A stretch of 43,423 nucleotides of DNA from Nephthysia sp036513515 (GCA_036513515.1 DATBYW010000198.1:1-43423); one strand, 5' to 3'. Counted from the first letter of the stretch, positions 24,301-31,696 are shown. Notes: generated by a model from the letters alone, not told the origin. Numbers and translations are program-made.

Positions 24301-25047
24301 ACCCAGGAGCACCTGGTGTTGGAGGCGAAGGATCTGATGCTGAGAGCGATCGGCCACGAGGTGCGAAGTCCCGCCACGGCAATGCGGGGGATGATGGCCG
24401 GCCTTCTGACCTGGGGTGAGCTGATCGATCTCCAGCGCCGTCGAGTCCTCGTCGAGGAGGCCTACGAGCAATCGGAAAGGCTCGTCAACCTGGTCGAGAG
24501 CCAGCTCGTCATCTCCAAGCTCGAAACCCAGAGCTTCGAGCCGAACCCCGCCCCCGTCTCGCTCCGCACCCTCCTCCACTCGGTCCTGCGCAGCCTTCGC
24601 CAGCGCTACAGCTCGAGGGTGGAATCGGTGACCGTCGACCTGGAAGAAGGGCTCGCGGACGCGCGATGCGAGCAGACGCACCTGGACCAGGTCCTCACCA
24701 ACCTGATCGGTAACGCCCTCGAGTACACCCAGGGCGGCGGTGTGCGCGTCAGCGGCATCCTGCGGGGTGACTTTCTCGAAGTTGGCGTGGCAGACCAGGG
24801 CGGTGGCCTGCCCGCCGAGCTCCGACAGACGTTGTTCCACAAGACCGGTCCGGCCGGTCGGAACCGGTCACGCGGCGGTCTTGGCCTCGGCCTCTATCTC
24901 TGCCGGCTGGTGGTCGAGCGCTCCTTCGGGGGTCGCATCTGGCTGGCGGAGACGGGGCCCGCGGGGACCGTGTTCAAGTTCACGGTGCCCGCTGAGCCGG
25001 GGACCCAAAGCAGGCGCGCCCTTCCCGCCCTGCGGGCGGCACGCTGA
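21385..25047 (+). CDS. Multi-GAF, PAS sensor histidine kinase
   Basis: The 1220-residue protein has no membrane segment. GAF-like modules repeat at about 60-210, 220-395, 408-570, 580-715 and 725-855, linked by short helices. A PAS domain covers about 870-970 (AHSPLGVVLEDAAGKALYANPEVERVYG). The HisKA H-box has His991 in IGHEVRSPATAMRG. The HATPase domain runs from about 1095 to 1205, with N-box Asn1110, ADQGGGLP and GGLGLGLYLCRLVVE. It is a complete cytoplasmic kinase for several soluble signals. The start is TTG at 21385. It shares a bidirectional promoter with the receiver-only gene and is followed after 7 bp by a degenerate kinase. Confidence 0.92.
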   Translation: MSQTDVAVHGERRNLIDTLRRTLATCTTETEIVQMLYSELGVPVSHAHLNDGNRNEALRLSALNAVARALSGVHDLEGVVRALHSTLAPLIPVETLELVVREDGADGHVRLLTLNRDGVFQSAKLSRQSVRLGPVRGVLRSGKSEFKPGKGPESGRRSQAWLPILEQAKVLGVLSVQAPETAAYEASTVAFLEQVADEVSLALRNAWSYAALEAQRRRLEVANVVGRKLASSRDRWSIVRTLREELSRHLEFDLFSLATVEHGSQGPTALAHVYASGEDRQLAPVSLTAAGLARDAYEQGRPVLTRRSGRAGSFERAAPAAEASSTAGGALVYVAGSGQGRRAAFRSVVWVPVLQGEQVTALLCLQSSRVDAFDDWHVSLLEDVAAQVSLALATADHFNAAQNERRRLEALHVLETGAAGAADERQVAEALFAAMVGPMDASYVALTYLGAEGHLTGYARAPSGQARPLAPRPVERTNYFKRLIDERLTISEATPHDLQVARPVAGWQVGGTRVPKQVLWVPLFQGERVIGAISAQRHDDRPFVAAEVELLESAAPVVAIMLRTVRLHRANEMALMHSVRVQEVAALAGHDLDQVVASVADQARNMLESAGAACWAFDDDGRVTSHAATGRSAARSVLTWSGRSAARSWREPPSGVLNGIRSGLEWTLIPLWYGDRLVGALGSVRLPGGIDPLLERPADFERHAAIAIENSRLVAETRGRIRTLEAVARFASLDIARPERARSQMSRLVERALSGSRGMLWLLEGDEMVCQAAGGAGRRLPAGRLRGLVGGGSRPPVRSVRRVLRPISADGIGVFATPIVVADQMVGMLTADAGTSAGETRRLMTVLAGQAALVLGRLQLVGELNQQARMMGTILAHSPLGVVLEDAAGKALYANPEVERVYGVEATAITGRPAQHLLEQAGAVVLADSESTGSGPLELRLPQRGTVVQVRRVPIPGSEEQPARVLTLHEDITQEHLVLEAKDLMLRAIGHEVRSPATAMRGMMAGLLTWGELIDLQRRRVLVEEAYEQSERLVNLVESQLVISKLETQSFEPNPAPVSLRTLLHSVLRSLRQRYSSRVESVTVDLEEGLADARCEQTHLDQVLTNLIGNALEYTQGGGVRVSGILRGDFLEVGVADQGGGLPAELRQTLFHKTGPAGRNRSRGGLGLGLYLCRLVVERSFGGRIWLAETGPAGTVFKFTVPAEPGTQSRRALPALRAAR

Positions 25048-25054
25048 ATTGGCC

Positions 25055-25795
25055 ATGCAAGCCGAGGATCCTTTCTGGGTGCGCGTCGGGGGGGGACTGG
25101 AGGAGGTTCGCAGCGGGCGCCGGCACGGGCCAGCCGACACCCTGTTCCCACCTGAGGGGGGCCCCTGGGAGGAGCTTCGCCACAACGGCCGGCTGGTGGG
25201 GTGGGCACCGCCCGGGGCTCCTGCCCGAGGCGCCGCACGGCGGGCCGTCGACGAGGGTCTCCGCCTCACCCATGAGCGCCGCGCCTACCTGGTCCGGCGC
25301 CTGGCGCACAAGGTGCGGTCTTCGGCACTGGCCCTCCAGGAGTCGGCTCGCCAGGCCTCCTTCGGCCGCCAGCAGTTCGAGGAGATCCACGACCAGGCGC
25401 AGGACCTGGCTCGGAAGGCTCTCGCCCTGGAGGCGGTAGCCCTCGACCCCGTCGACCCCGCCCGGGCATTCGTGATCGGCGCGATACTCAATCTCGCCGC
25501 GCCGGGGGCGGAGCGGACGCTGCCGCAGGACGCGGTCGTGCGTGCGCCCGAGTCGGTGCTGGTTGAAGGGCTGGCGCGAGCCTACGACTGGATGGGAGGG
25601 CCGGGCTCGGTGATCCAGTGCGAGCTGATCGGAAAGTGGTGGCGGCTTCAGATCGACGCATCGCCAGGGCGCCGGCCGCTGGCCATCCCTGAGCTGGGGG
25701 AGCCGCTGGTCCGCTACGTGGTCGACACGCACCTGGAGGGCTGGCTGGACGCCGGCCGGCCGGACCGCGCCGACGTCTACCTTCCCGCGGTCTAA
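25055..25795 (+). CDS. Degenerate histidine kinase, probable Spo0B/ChpT-like phosphotransferase
   Basis: The 246-residue protein keeps an H-box-like segment with His85 (RRLAHKVRSSALALQESA), a second helix of a DHp hairpin (about 105-130) and the kinase-type linker DPVDPARAFVIGAILNLAAPGAE. The following region aligns by eye with a HATPase domain: SVLVEGLARAYDWMGGPGS in place of the N-box, LQIDASPG for G1, and LVRYVVDTHLEGW with terminal VYLPAV for the last helix and strand. The catalytic Asn and the G2 loop/ATP lid are missing. This is the architecture of Spo0B and ChpT phosphotransferases. The ATG at 25055, 7 bp after the kinase stop, is used because upstream codons lie inside the kinase gene. 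Confidence 0.65.
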   Translation: MQAEDPFWVRVGGGLEEVRSGRRHGPADTLFPPEGGPWEELRHNGRLVGWAPPGAPARGAARRAVDEGLRLTHERRAYLVRRLAHKVRSSALALQESARQASFGRQQFEEIHDQAQDLARKALALEAVALDPVDPARAFVIGAILNLAAPGAERTLPQDAVVRAPESVLVEGLARAYDWMGGPGSVIQCELIGKWWRLQIDASPGRRPLAIPELGEPLVRYVVDTHLEGWLDAGRPDRADVYLPAV

Positions 25796-25809
25796 AAAGA
25801 GAGAGCAAG

Positions 25810-26571
25810 GTGGCGACCGTCCGTCGCGTCCGGGCCAAGAACGGGGGGCCGTTCACCGGCCCGGGCACCAACACCTGGCTCCTGGGCGACCCACCTGCCG
25901 GCATCGTCATCGACCCCGGGCCGGACGATGACGAGCACCTGTCGGCAATCCAGAGGGCGCTGGGCGGAATGGCCGTGGGGGCGGTCCTGGTCACCCATTC
26001 CCATGCCGATCATCTCGGGCTGGCCGACCGGCTCGCGGCGCTGCACCTGGCGCGGGTCACCCGGTATCCGGAGCTGGCCGACGGCGACGTGGTCAGGCTG
26101 GGCGGCCTGAATCTCACCGCCCTCCACACACCGGGTCACGCCGCCGACCACATGGCCTTCTGGATGCCTGACGATCGCGTCCTGTTCACCGGCGACCTCA
26201 TCCTCGGCCGTGGCAGCTCGATGGTGACCTACCCGGAAGGGGACGTGGCGGCCTACCTACGTTCGCTGGAGCGGGTGGCGGCGCTGCAGCCGCGGATGCT
26301 CTTTCCGGGGCACTGGGACCCGGTCTTGGAGGCCGAAGCCAAGATCCGCGAGTACCAGGAGCACCGGCTGGGGCGGGAGCGCCAGGTCATCGACGAGCTG
26401 GGCGAAGGTCCCGGAACGGCCGCCGAGCTGACCAGGCGCATCTACGCCGCCGAGGTGGGGCAGCAGGAGGCGCTGCTGGGCGCAGCAGAGATGACCCTTC
26501 GCGCCCACCTGCGCAAGCTGATAGAGGAGGGCAGGGTGGCCGACCGGGAGGGGATCTACGCCCTCACCTGA
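25810..26571 (+). CDS. MBL-fold hydrolase with C-terminal winged helix (LACTB2-like)
   Basis: The metallo-beta-lactamase motif THSHADHLG supplies the zinc ligands, with TPGHAADHMAF, FTGDLILG and LFPGHWDPV as the later ligands. The C-terminal 75 residues form the winged-helix extension found in LACTB2-type proteins. Relatives include endoribonucleases and thioester hydrolases, so the activity is open. It starts with GTG 14 bp after the degenerate kinase and could be cotranscribed with the two-component genes; no functional link is evident. Confidence 0.85.
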   Translation: MATVRRVRAKNGGPFTGPGTNTWLLGDPPAGIVIDPGPDDDEHLSAIQRALGGMAVGAVLVTHSHADHLGLADRLAALHLARVTRYPELADGDVVRLGGLNLTALHTPGHAADHMAFWMPDDRVLFTGDLILGRGSSMVTYPEGDVAAYLRSLERVAALQPRMLFPGHWDPVLEAEAKIREYQEHRLGRERQVIDELGEGPGTAAELTRRIYAAEVGQQEALLGAAEMTLRAHLRKLIEEGRVADREGIYALT

Positions 26572-26587
26572 CCGCATGCACGCGCGG

Positions 26588-27274
26588 CTAGCGGACTCCC
26601 CGCCAGTCGTCGCGGGCTGCGCCAGGCCACCCCTCCGGCACGGGGTAGGGATCGGTGGGGGCGCCCTGGAGGTAGGGGACCGGGTTCAGTGGAGTGCCGC
26701 CGAAGCGGACCTCGAAGTGGAGATGGGGACCTGTGGAGTTGCCGGTGGTTCCCACGTAACCGAGGACGTCGCCCGCCTGGACCGGCTGGCCCCAGGCGAC
26801 GTTGGTCCGCACCATGTGCCCGTACACGGTCGCGTAGCCGGCTCGCTCCTGTTCCAGGACGTAGTTCCCGTAGCGCGCGGGGTCGGCGAGGGGATAGGCG
26901 AGGCCCGGCTCCGCCGCCCGGATGGGCGTGCCCTCCGGTTGGGCCAGGTCGATACCGGTGTGGAAGGCCGGGCACCCCTGCTGGGGGTGTTCGAGGGCGA
27001 AGCCGGTGCAGCCGAAGGGCTGGGTCAGAGTTCCCTGCAGGGGCCATGCCATACGCGGGCCCGGTCCCGGCGACCAGCCATCAGGTGGGGAGGGGGCTGG
27101 GAGGACGCGGACCCAATCGTCCACCGTCATCTGCGCGGGCTGCGCGCCACCCGGCGCCAGCCCCCGGGCGTCGCGGCCGCTCGGCGGCGCGCCGTCGTTG
27201 GGCGTGGCGGCCGCCACCAGACTGAGCGGCGCCAGAAGCAGCAGGAGCGTGGCCAGCGGCCGGAGCGCGCGCAC
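26588..27274 (-). CDS. Secreted M23-family peptidoglycan endopeptidase
   Basis: The GTG at 27274 gives a clean signal peptide (basic residues, then LATLLLLLAPLSLVAAA). A Pro-rich linker leads to a LytM/M23 domain: FHTGIDLA with the first zinc His and Asp, GHMV, and HLHFEVRFGG with the remaining ligands. Such enzymes cut peptidoglycan cross-bridges. A longer frame to 27328 would overlap the divergent rlmN start and put non-signal residues in front, so the shorter start is preferred. TACGAT lies 8 nt upstream on the minus strand. Confidence 0.88.
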   Translation of the reverse strand: MRALRPLATLLLLLAPLSLVAAATPNDGAPPSGRDARGLAPGGAQPAQMTVDDWVRVLPAPSPPDGWSPGPGPRMAWPLQGTLTQPFGCTGFALEHPQQGCPAFHTGIDLAQPEGTPIRAAEPGLAYPLADPARYGNYVLEQERAGYATVYGHMVRTNVAWGQPVQAGDVLGYVGTTGNSTGPHLHFEVRFGGTPLNPVPYLQGAPTDPYPVPEGWPGAARDDWRGVR

Positions 27275-27281
27275 CGAGCCG

Positions 27282-27288
27282 TATCGTA
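27282..27288. promoter_or_regulatory. Bidirectional leaderless promoter, M23 peptidase / rlmN
   Basis: TATCGTA reads as TATCGT on the plus strand (6 nt before the rlmN GTG) and TACGAT on the minus strand (8 nt before the peptidase GTG). Both are TAnnnT hexamers, and the two starts are only 19 bp apart, without ribosome sites. Confidence 0.5.
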
Positions 27289-27293
27289 GCCGT

Positions 27294-28361
27294 GTGACGG
27301 TCGACGCTCCACCCCGCTCTTCGATCACCGAGCTCTCCCCCGAAGAGCTCTCGGCGTGGCTCCGGGATCGCGACGAGCCGGGCTACCGGACTCGGCAGAT
27401 CCGGCGCTGGCTGGCCCGAGGCTCGGCGTTCGAGGACATGGCCGATCTGCCGGCCGAGCTGCGCGCCGGGCTCGCCGCGGCGTTTCGCTCCAGCTCGCTC
27501 CAGGAGGTCCGGCGCAGCCAGGCGGACGACGAGCTGACGACCAAGGTCCTGTACCGGCTCGACGGCGGGTACACGGTGGAGGCCGTCGTCATGCGCTACC
27601 CGAGCCGTTCCACGCTCTGCATCTCCTCCCAGGTGGGCTGTCCGATCGGCTGTCCCTTCTGTGCCACGGGCCAGGGCCCCTTCGGGCGCAACCTGAAGGC
27701 GAACGAGATCGTGGATCAGGCCGCCGACGCCGCCCGTGGACTGGAGGCGGAGGGCCGCCGGCTCTCCCACGTCGTCTTCATGGGCATGGGTGAGCCGCTG
27801 GCCAACTACGCGGCAGTCGTCGAGGCGGTGCGGCGGATCGCCGACCCCGACGGACTCGGGATCAGCCCCCGGCGCATCACCGTCTCCACGGCGGGCCTGG
27901 TGCCGCGGATCGGGCGTCTGGCTGAAGAGGACCTCCCGGTAACGCTGGCGATCTCCCTGCACGCCGCCCGCGATGAGCTCCGGGACGACCTGGTGCCGAT
28001 CAACCGCCGGTATCCGCTGCGGGAGCTGCTGGCCGCCGCGGATGACTTCGCGAAGCGATCCGGGCGCCGCGTGAGCTACGAGTGGGTCCTTCTGGCGGGG
28101 GTCAATGACACCGAGCGGGACGCCCGGGAACTGTCTGCGCTGCTGCGTGGCCGGCTCGCGCACGTAAACCTCATCCCCTTCAACCCGGTTCCCGACACGC
28201 CCTATCGGGAGCCCGACCGCCAAAGCATCCGGCTCTTCGCGGGTCAGCTGCGCGCCCGCGGCCTCAACGTCACCGTTCGTGACACGCGGGGCCGTGATAG
28301 CGAGGCGGCCTGCGGCCAGCTTCGCGCACGCGCCCTCGCCGAGGGCGCCGTCTCCCGATAG
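27294..28361 (+). CDS. rlmN: Dual-specificity 23S rRNA / tRNA adenine-C2 methyltransferase
   Basis: This 355-residue radical-SAM protein has CPIGCPFCATG, in which the CxxxCxxC binds the 4Fe-4S cluster. VFMGMGEPLANY, ITVSTAGLVPRI, SLHAARDELRDDLVPINRRYP and the terminal RDTRGRDSEAACGQL carry the other conserved residues, including the methyl-carrying cysteine. It methylates A2503 of 23S rRNA and A37 of some tRNAs. The GTG at 27294 is chosen because the TATCGT element and the divergent gene exclude the long upstream extension. Its TAG stop overlaps the apparent start of the DUF72 gene. Confidence 0.94.
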   Translation: MTVDAPPRSSITELSPEELSAWLRDRDEPGYRTRQIRRWLARGSAFEDMADLPAELRAGLAAAFRSSSLQEVRRSQADDELTTKVLYRLDGGYTVEAVVMRYPSRSTLCISSQVGCPIGCPFCATGQGPFGRNLKANEIVDQAADAARGLEAEGRRLSHVVFMGMGEPLANYAAVVEAVRRIADPDGLGISPRRITVSTAGLVPRIGRLAEEDLPVTLAISLHAARDELRDDLVPINRRYPLRELLAAADDFAKRSGRRVSYEWVLLAGVNDTERDARELSALLRGRLAHVNLIPFNPVPDTPYREPDRQSIRLFAGQLRARGLNVTVRDTRGRDSEAACGQLRARALAEGAVSR

Positions 28362-29044
28362 GCGTCCTCTACGCCGGGACCTCCGGCTTCAGCTACCCCG
28401 GGTGGCGAGGCGGCTTCTACCCGGCCCGCCTCGCCGCCTCGGCCATGCTCGGCTTCTACGCCGACCACCTGAACGGCGTCGAGCTGAACGGAAGCTTCTA
28501 CCGAACCCCGCCGCCGGCCACGCTGGCCGGCTGGACCGCGACGGTTCCAGAGCACTTCCGCTTCTGCTTCAAAGCGCACCGGGGTCTCACCTACTCGGGG
28601 GACGCGTTCGATCGAGAGGGACTGGCCCGCGAGGTCGGCCGGCGCCTCGGCGACCTGGACTCGCGGCTCGGTCCCGTTCTGGTGCAGTTCCCGCCCACTC
28701 GGCTCGCGGACCCCGGCCTGCTCGAACGAATCCTGGCCGCTCTGGGCGTCCGGGCCGCCGTCGAGTTCCGCCACGACTCCTGGTTCAGCCAGGATGTATA
28801 CGGCGTCCTGCGGCGGCAGCAGGCTGCGCTCGTGGTGACGGACCAGGAGAAATGGCCCCAGGCGCCGCGCCTCGAGCTCTCCGGCTTCGCCTACTACCGG
28901 CTGCGCCGCGACTACGATTCGGCCGCCCTGGAGCGCTGGCGGCGGGAGCTGCGGGCCGAATGCGAGGGCAGGGAGGAGGTGCACGTGTACTTTCGCCATG
29001 ACCCGGAATCGCCGGCCCGGGCGGTCCGGTTGCTGGAGGGGTGA
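28358..29044 (+). CDS. DUF72 (YecE-like) protein with non-standard start
   Basis: The family signature begins GVLYAGTSGFSYPGWRGGFY, then ELNGSFYRTP, FKAHRGLTYSG, VLVQFPPT, AVEFRHDSW and VYFRHD. Function is unknown; the fold is a TIM barrel. The conserved N-terminus lies upstream of the first ATG (28445), and no ATG, GTG or TTG occurs in frame back to the stop at 28298-28300. The coordinates given assume an AUA start in ATAG overlapping the rlmN stop; CTG at 28310 and ACG at 28328 are the other options. Its end overlaps the next gene by GTGA. Confidence 0.8.
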   Translation: MGVLYAGTSGFSYPGWRGGFYPARLAASAMLGFYADHLNGVELNGSFYRTPPPATLAGWTATVPEHFRFCFKAHRGLTYSGDAFDREGLAREVGRRLGDLDSRLGPVLVQFPPTRLADPGLLERILAALGVRAAVEFRHDSWFSQDVYGVLRRQQAALVVTDQEKWPQAPRLELSGFAYYRLRRDYDSAALERWRRELRAECEGREEVHVYFRHDPESPARAVRLLEG

Positions 29045-29934
29045 GCGCCCTTCGAAACCGGCCTGGATTGGATCAGAAGGGCCCTCTCCGGCGGCGCAGG
29101 ATTGAGGGAGTGCCATCGACCCATCCGGGCGGCGGCGGCGACTTCGGTCTCTTCGGGCCGGGCTCCATGGCCTGGCGGCTACATCGAGAGCCGGCCATGC
29201 TGGTGGGCGGCCTGCGCGCCCTCATCGTGCAGGCTCTGCATCCGCTCGCCATCGCGGCGGTGGTCGACCACAGCGACTACAAGAAGGACGTTTGGGGCCG
29301 CTATGCGCGGACCAGCAACTACGTGGTCACGACCATCTTCGGCTCCACCCGTCAGGCCCAGGCCCTGGGAAGCCGGGTGCAGGCGATTCATCGCCCGATA
29401 CGCGGGGTGGACCGGGTGACCGGCCGGCCCTACGCCGCGGACGATCCCGTGCTGCTGCTCTGGATTCACACCACGCTGGTCGAGTCCTTCCTGGCCGCCT
29501 ACCGGCGGTTCGTCGGCCCGCTGACGGCGGACGAGGCTGACCGTTACGTGGGCGAGATGGTGCGCCAGGCGGAGCTTGTGGGCCTCAGTCCGCCGCAGGT
29601 GCCGGCAACGGAGGCGGGCAACCAGGCTTTCATCGAGTCACTCCGGTCGGAGCTGGTGGCGACAAAGCACTCCTTCGAGGCTCTCGACACGGTGCTGCAT
29701 CCGCCGCTGCCGCCGTGGCGCCGGCCGGTCTGGTGGGTGGCGGGGCAGGCCACGGTCTCGGTGCTTCCCGATTACGCGGTTGAGCTTTACGGGATCAAGC
29801 GAAACCCCGCCGCCGAGACCGCGGTGCGGCCGCTGGTCAGCTCGGGCTCAACATTTGCGCGCCGCTTCCTCCGCCCACCCCCCGTGCTCCGAGAAGCCCG
29901 CCGCCGCGCCACCGCCGCCGGCCACACCATCTAA
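29041..29934 (+). CDS. DUF2236 / MpaB-family oxygenase-like protein
   Basis: The core FGLFGPGSMAWRLHREPAMLVGGLRALIVQALHPLA, followed by VDHSDYKKDVWGR and LLLWIHTTLVESFLAAY, is typical of the DUF2236 family, which includes latex-clearing protein and the mycophenolic acid MpaB oxygenase. Conserved His residues may bind haem. The actual substrate is unknown. The start is GTG at 29041, coupled to the DUF72 stop; an in-frame GTG at 29110 would remove a basic leader lacking family homology. Confidence 0.8.
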   Translation: MSALRNRPGLDQKGPLRRRRIEGVPSTHPGGGGDFGLFGPGSMAWRLHREPAMLVGGLRALIVQALHPLAIAAVVDHSDYKKDVWGRYARTSNYVVTTIFGSTRQAQALGSRVQAIHRPIRGVDRVTGRPYAADDPVLLLWIHTTLVESFLAAYRRFVGPLTADEADRYVGEMVRQAELVGLSPPQVPATEAGNQAFIESLRSELVATKHSFEALDTVLHPPLPPWRRPVWWVAGQATVSVLPDYAVELYGIKRNPAAETAVRPLVSSGSTFARRFLRPPPVLREARRRATAAGHTI

Positions 29935-29944
29935 AACGGACCGG

Positions 29945-29984
29945 AGTCTCCCTCCCCGGCCGGGTCCCAGCAGGGGGAGGGACT
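29945..29984. terminator. GC-rich hairpin between convergent genes
   Basis: TCCCTCCCC (29949-29957) pairs with GGGGAGGGA (29974-29982), with further partial pairing outside. It sits between the converging DUF2236 and lgt genes. No T-run follows on either strand, so intrinsic termination would be weak. Confidence 0.4.
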
Positions 29985-29993
29985 GTCTGCTCC

Positions 29994-30818
29994 CTAGCGG
30001 GCGGGGGCGGCTTCGGTTTCGGTCTCCCGTGGTGTGGGGCGGCGGTGGCGCATCCAGATGGCTATCCCCACCACGGAGACGAGGACCATGGCCACGGATG
30101 CCCACTGCGCCTGGCGCAGTCCGAAAACCAGGGAGTCGGTGCGCAGGAAGCTGAGGAAGAACCGTCCGATCGCGTAGACGGAGAGCCAGATCAGCCCTGT
30201 GACGCCGGGGGGGAATCGGGCCTTGAACGCTCTCCAGGTCAGCAGCGAGGTCGCAAAGACCAGGAGGTTGAAGATCAGCTCATAGCCAACCTCCGGGTGA
30301 ACGACCTTGCCGGGCTCGCCGAGGGTGTTCTCGTTCACGTACTCGACCGCCCAGGGCAGATTGGAGGTGATGGCGTGGTGCTCCCCGTTGATCACGTCGC
30401 CGATCCGGCCGATGGCGAAGCCGAGCGCGTTGGCGGGACCGGCCGCGTCCAGCACCTGCCGGTAGTCGACGCCGTTGCGCCGGCACCACAGGTACCCGCC
30501 CAGGAGAGCCCCGAAGATGCCGCCCCACTGGCTGATGCCTCCCTCGTTCAGGAAGAAGATGCGCTGCCAGGCTCCCTCGAAGAGCTTGTAGTTCTCCCAG
30601 ACGAAGAGGAGCCGGGCCCCGATCAGGCCGGCGATCACCATCCAGACCGCCATGTCGTAGATGCGATCCCCTCCCACGCCCTCCTGGCGGAGCAGGAACT
30701 GGCCCACCCGGGCCGCGGCCAGGATGCCGAGGAGGCTGAACAGCCCGTGCCAGGTCACCACGAGGGGACCGATGCGCAGCAGGTTTGGGTCGAGGTCGAT
30801 GACGATGGTGGCGAACAT
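29994..30818 (-). CDS. lgt: Prolipoprotein diacylglyceryl transferase
   Basis: This 274-residue polytopic membrane protein has the Lgt pattern: the N-terminal WHGLFSLLGILAA helix, IGARLLFVWENY, GGISQWGGIFGALLGGY, GFAIGRIGDVINGEHHA and the C-terminal GRFFLSFLRTDS. It transfers diacylglycerol to the lipobox cysteine of prolipoproteins. Two positions differ from the E. coli enzyme: the His of the SFHGG segment is Trp here, and GRIGN reads GRIGD. Similar variation is known in other phyla. The HtrA-like lipoprotein in this window would be a substrate. Confidence 0.9.
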   Translation of the reverse strand: MFATIVIDLDPNLLRIGPLVVTWHGLFSLLGILAAARVGQFLLRQEGVGGDRIYDMAVWMVIAGLIGARLLFVWENYKLFEGAWQRIFFLNEGGISQWGGIFGALLGGYLWCRRNGVDYRQVLDAAGPANALGFAIGRIGDVINGEHHAITSNLPWAVEYVNENTLGEPGKVVHPEVGYELIFNLLVFATSLLTWRAFKARFPPGVTGLIWLSVYAIGRFFLSFLRTDSLVFGLRQAQWASVAMVLVSVVGIAIWMRHRRPTPRETETEAAPAR

Positions 30819-30930
30819 CAGCGCTGCGGCGTTCGGGAAAGGTTCGGCGTGCGGGCCGGCAGCCGTAAGCGGCGCCGCGCGGCGCCGTCCGGCGCCCTCG
30901 GCGCCGGGGCGTGGGGGGCTGGCACCGCCA

Positions 30931-30936
30931 TATCCT
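30931..30936 (+). promoter_or_regulatory. Leaderless -10 element of S51-like gene
   Basis: TATCCT ends 7 nt before the ATG at 30944, so transcription would begin at or next to the start codon. No ribosome site is present. Confidence 0.5.
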
Positions 30937-30943
30937 ACGGCCC

Positions 30944-31696
30944 ATGCCCGGCCTGCTGGTCCTCAACGGGGGCGACGAGTTTCGTCCCGGCAACGAGCCT
31001 CAGGACCAGGAGCTGGTCAGGGCGGCGGTCCGGGGGCCGTCCTACATAGTGCCCACCGCGGCGGCCCGCCAGCGGCCCGACCTGGCGGTGGCCACCGCCG
31101 GTCGCTGGTTCGCTGGGCTCGGCCTCGAGGTCGAGGAGCTGCCCGTCTACAACCGGAGGGACGCCGGCTCCAGAGAGCTGGCGGAGCGGGCTTCCGAGGC
31201 CGGCCTGCTGTACCTGACCGGGGGTGACCCAGGATTGGTGGCGCGCGTCCTGGCCGGCTCGCTCGTCTGGCAGGCGATGCTTGACGCCTGGGAGGCGGGC
31301 GCAGCGTTGGCGGGTTCCTCGGCCGGGGCGATGGCGCTCTGCGACCGCACGCTTGTCATGGCCCGCTGGCCGGATCACAGCGAGCGGCGTGCGGTGGCGG
31401 CCCTGGGGCTCGTCCCGGCCACCGTGCTGATACCGCACTACGAGCGGTTCGGTCCCCGCTGGCAGTTCGGCGATCTTCCGTCGACGACGCTGCTCGGCGT
31501 CGACGAACGGACGGCCGCCGTCTGGCGGGACTCCGAGTGGCGCGCCGTGGGGGCCGGAGGCGTCACTGTGGCGAGCAGCTCCGAGGAGTTGCGGTTCGAG
31601 GGCGGCGAGATCTGCCGCGGGATACCGCCTCCGGACCCGGCCGGAGCCCGGGTCCGGGCTGCCGCCGGCAAAGGCGGGACCCGGCCGACTCAATAA
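30944..31696 (+). CDS. Peptidase S51 / cyanophycinase-like protein
   Basis: The protein has 250 residues. LAGSSAGAMALCD is the nucleophile elbow of the S51 group (Ser in GSSAGA), preceded by YLTGGDPGLVARVL. The group includes dipeptidase E and cyanophycinase, both with a class-I amidotransferase-like fold. No cyanophycin synthetase is in the window, so a dipeptidase-type role is as likely. The ATG at 30944 has TATCCT 7 nt upstream and no ribosome site, indicating a leaderless mRNA. An upstream GTG at 30911 would lie before that promoter. Confidence 0.78.
   Translation: MPGLLVLNGGDEFRPGNEPQDQELVRAAVRGPSYIVPTAAARQRPDLAVATAGRWFAGLGLEVEELPVYNRRDAGSRELAERASEAGLLYLTGGDPGLVARVLAGSLVWQAMLDAWEAGAALAGSSAGAMALCDRTLVMARWPDHSERRAVAALGLVPATVLIPHYERFGPRWQFGDLPSTTLLGVDERTAAVWRDSEWRAVGAGGVTVASSSEELRFEGGEICRGIPPPDPAGARVRAAAGKGGTRPTQ

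Noticed and set aside
28279..29001. Alternative 240-codon frame over the DUF72 gene, or a frameshift explaining the missing start
   Set aside because: The DUF72 motifs all lie in one uninterrupted frame from 28361 to 29044. Only the start codon is irregular.
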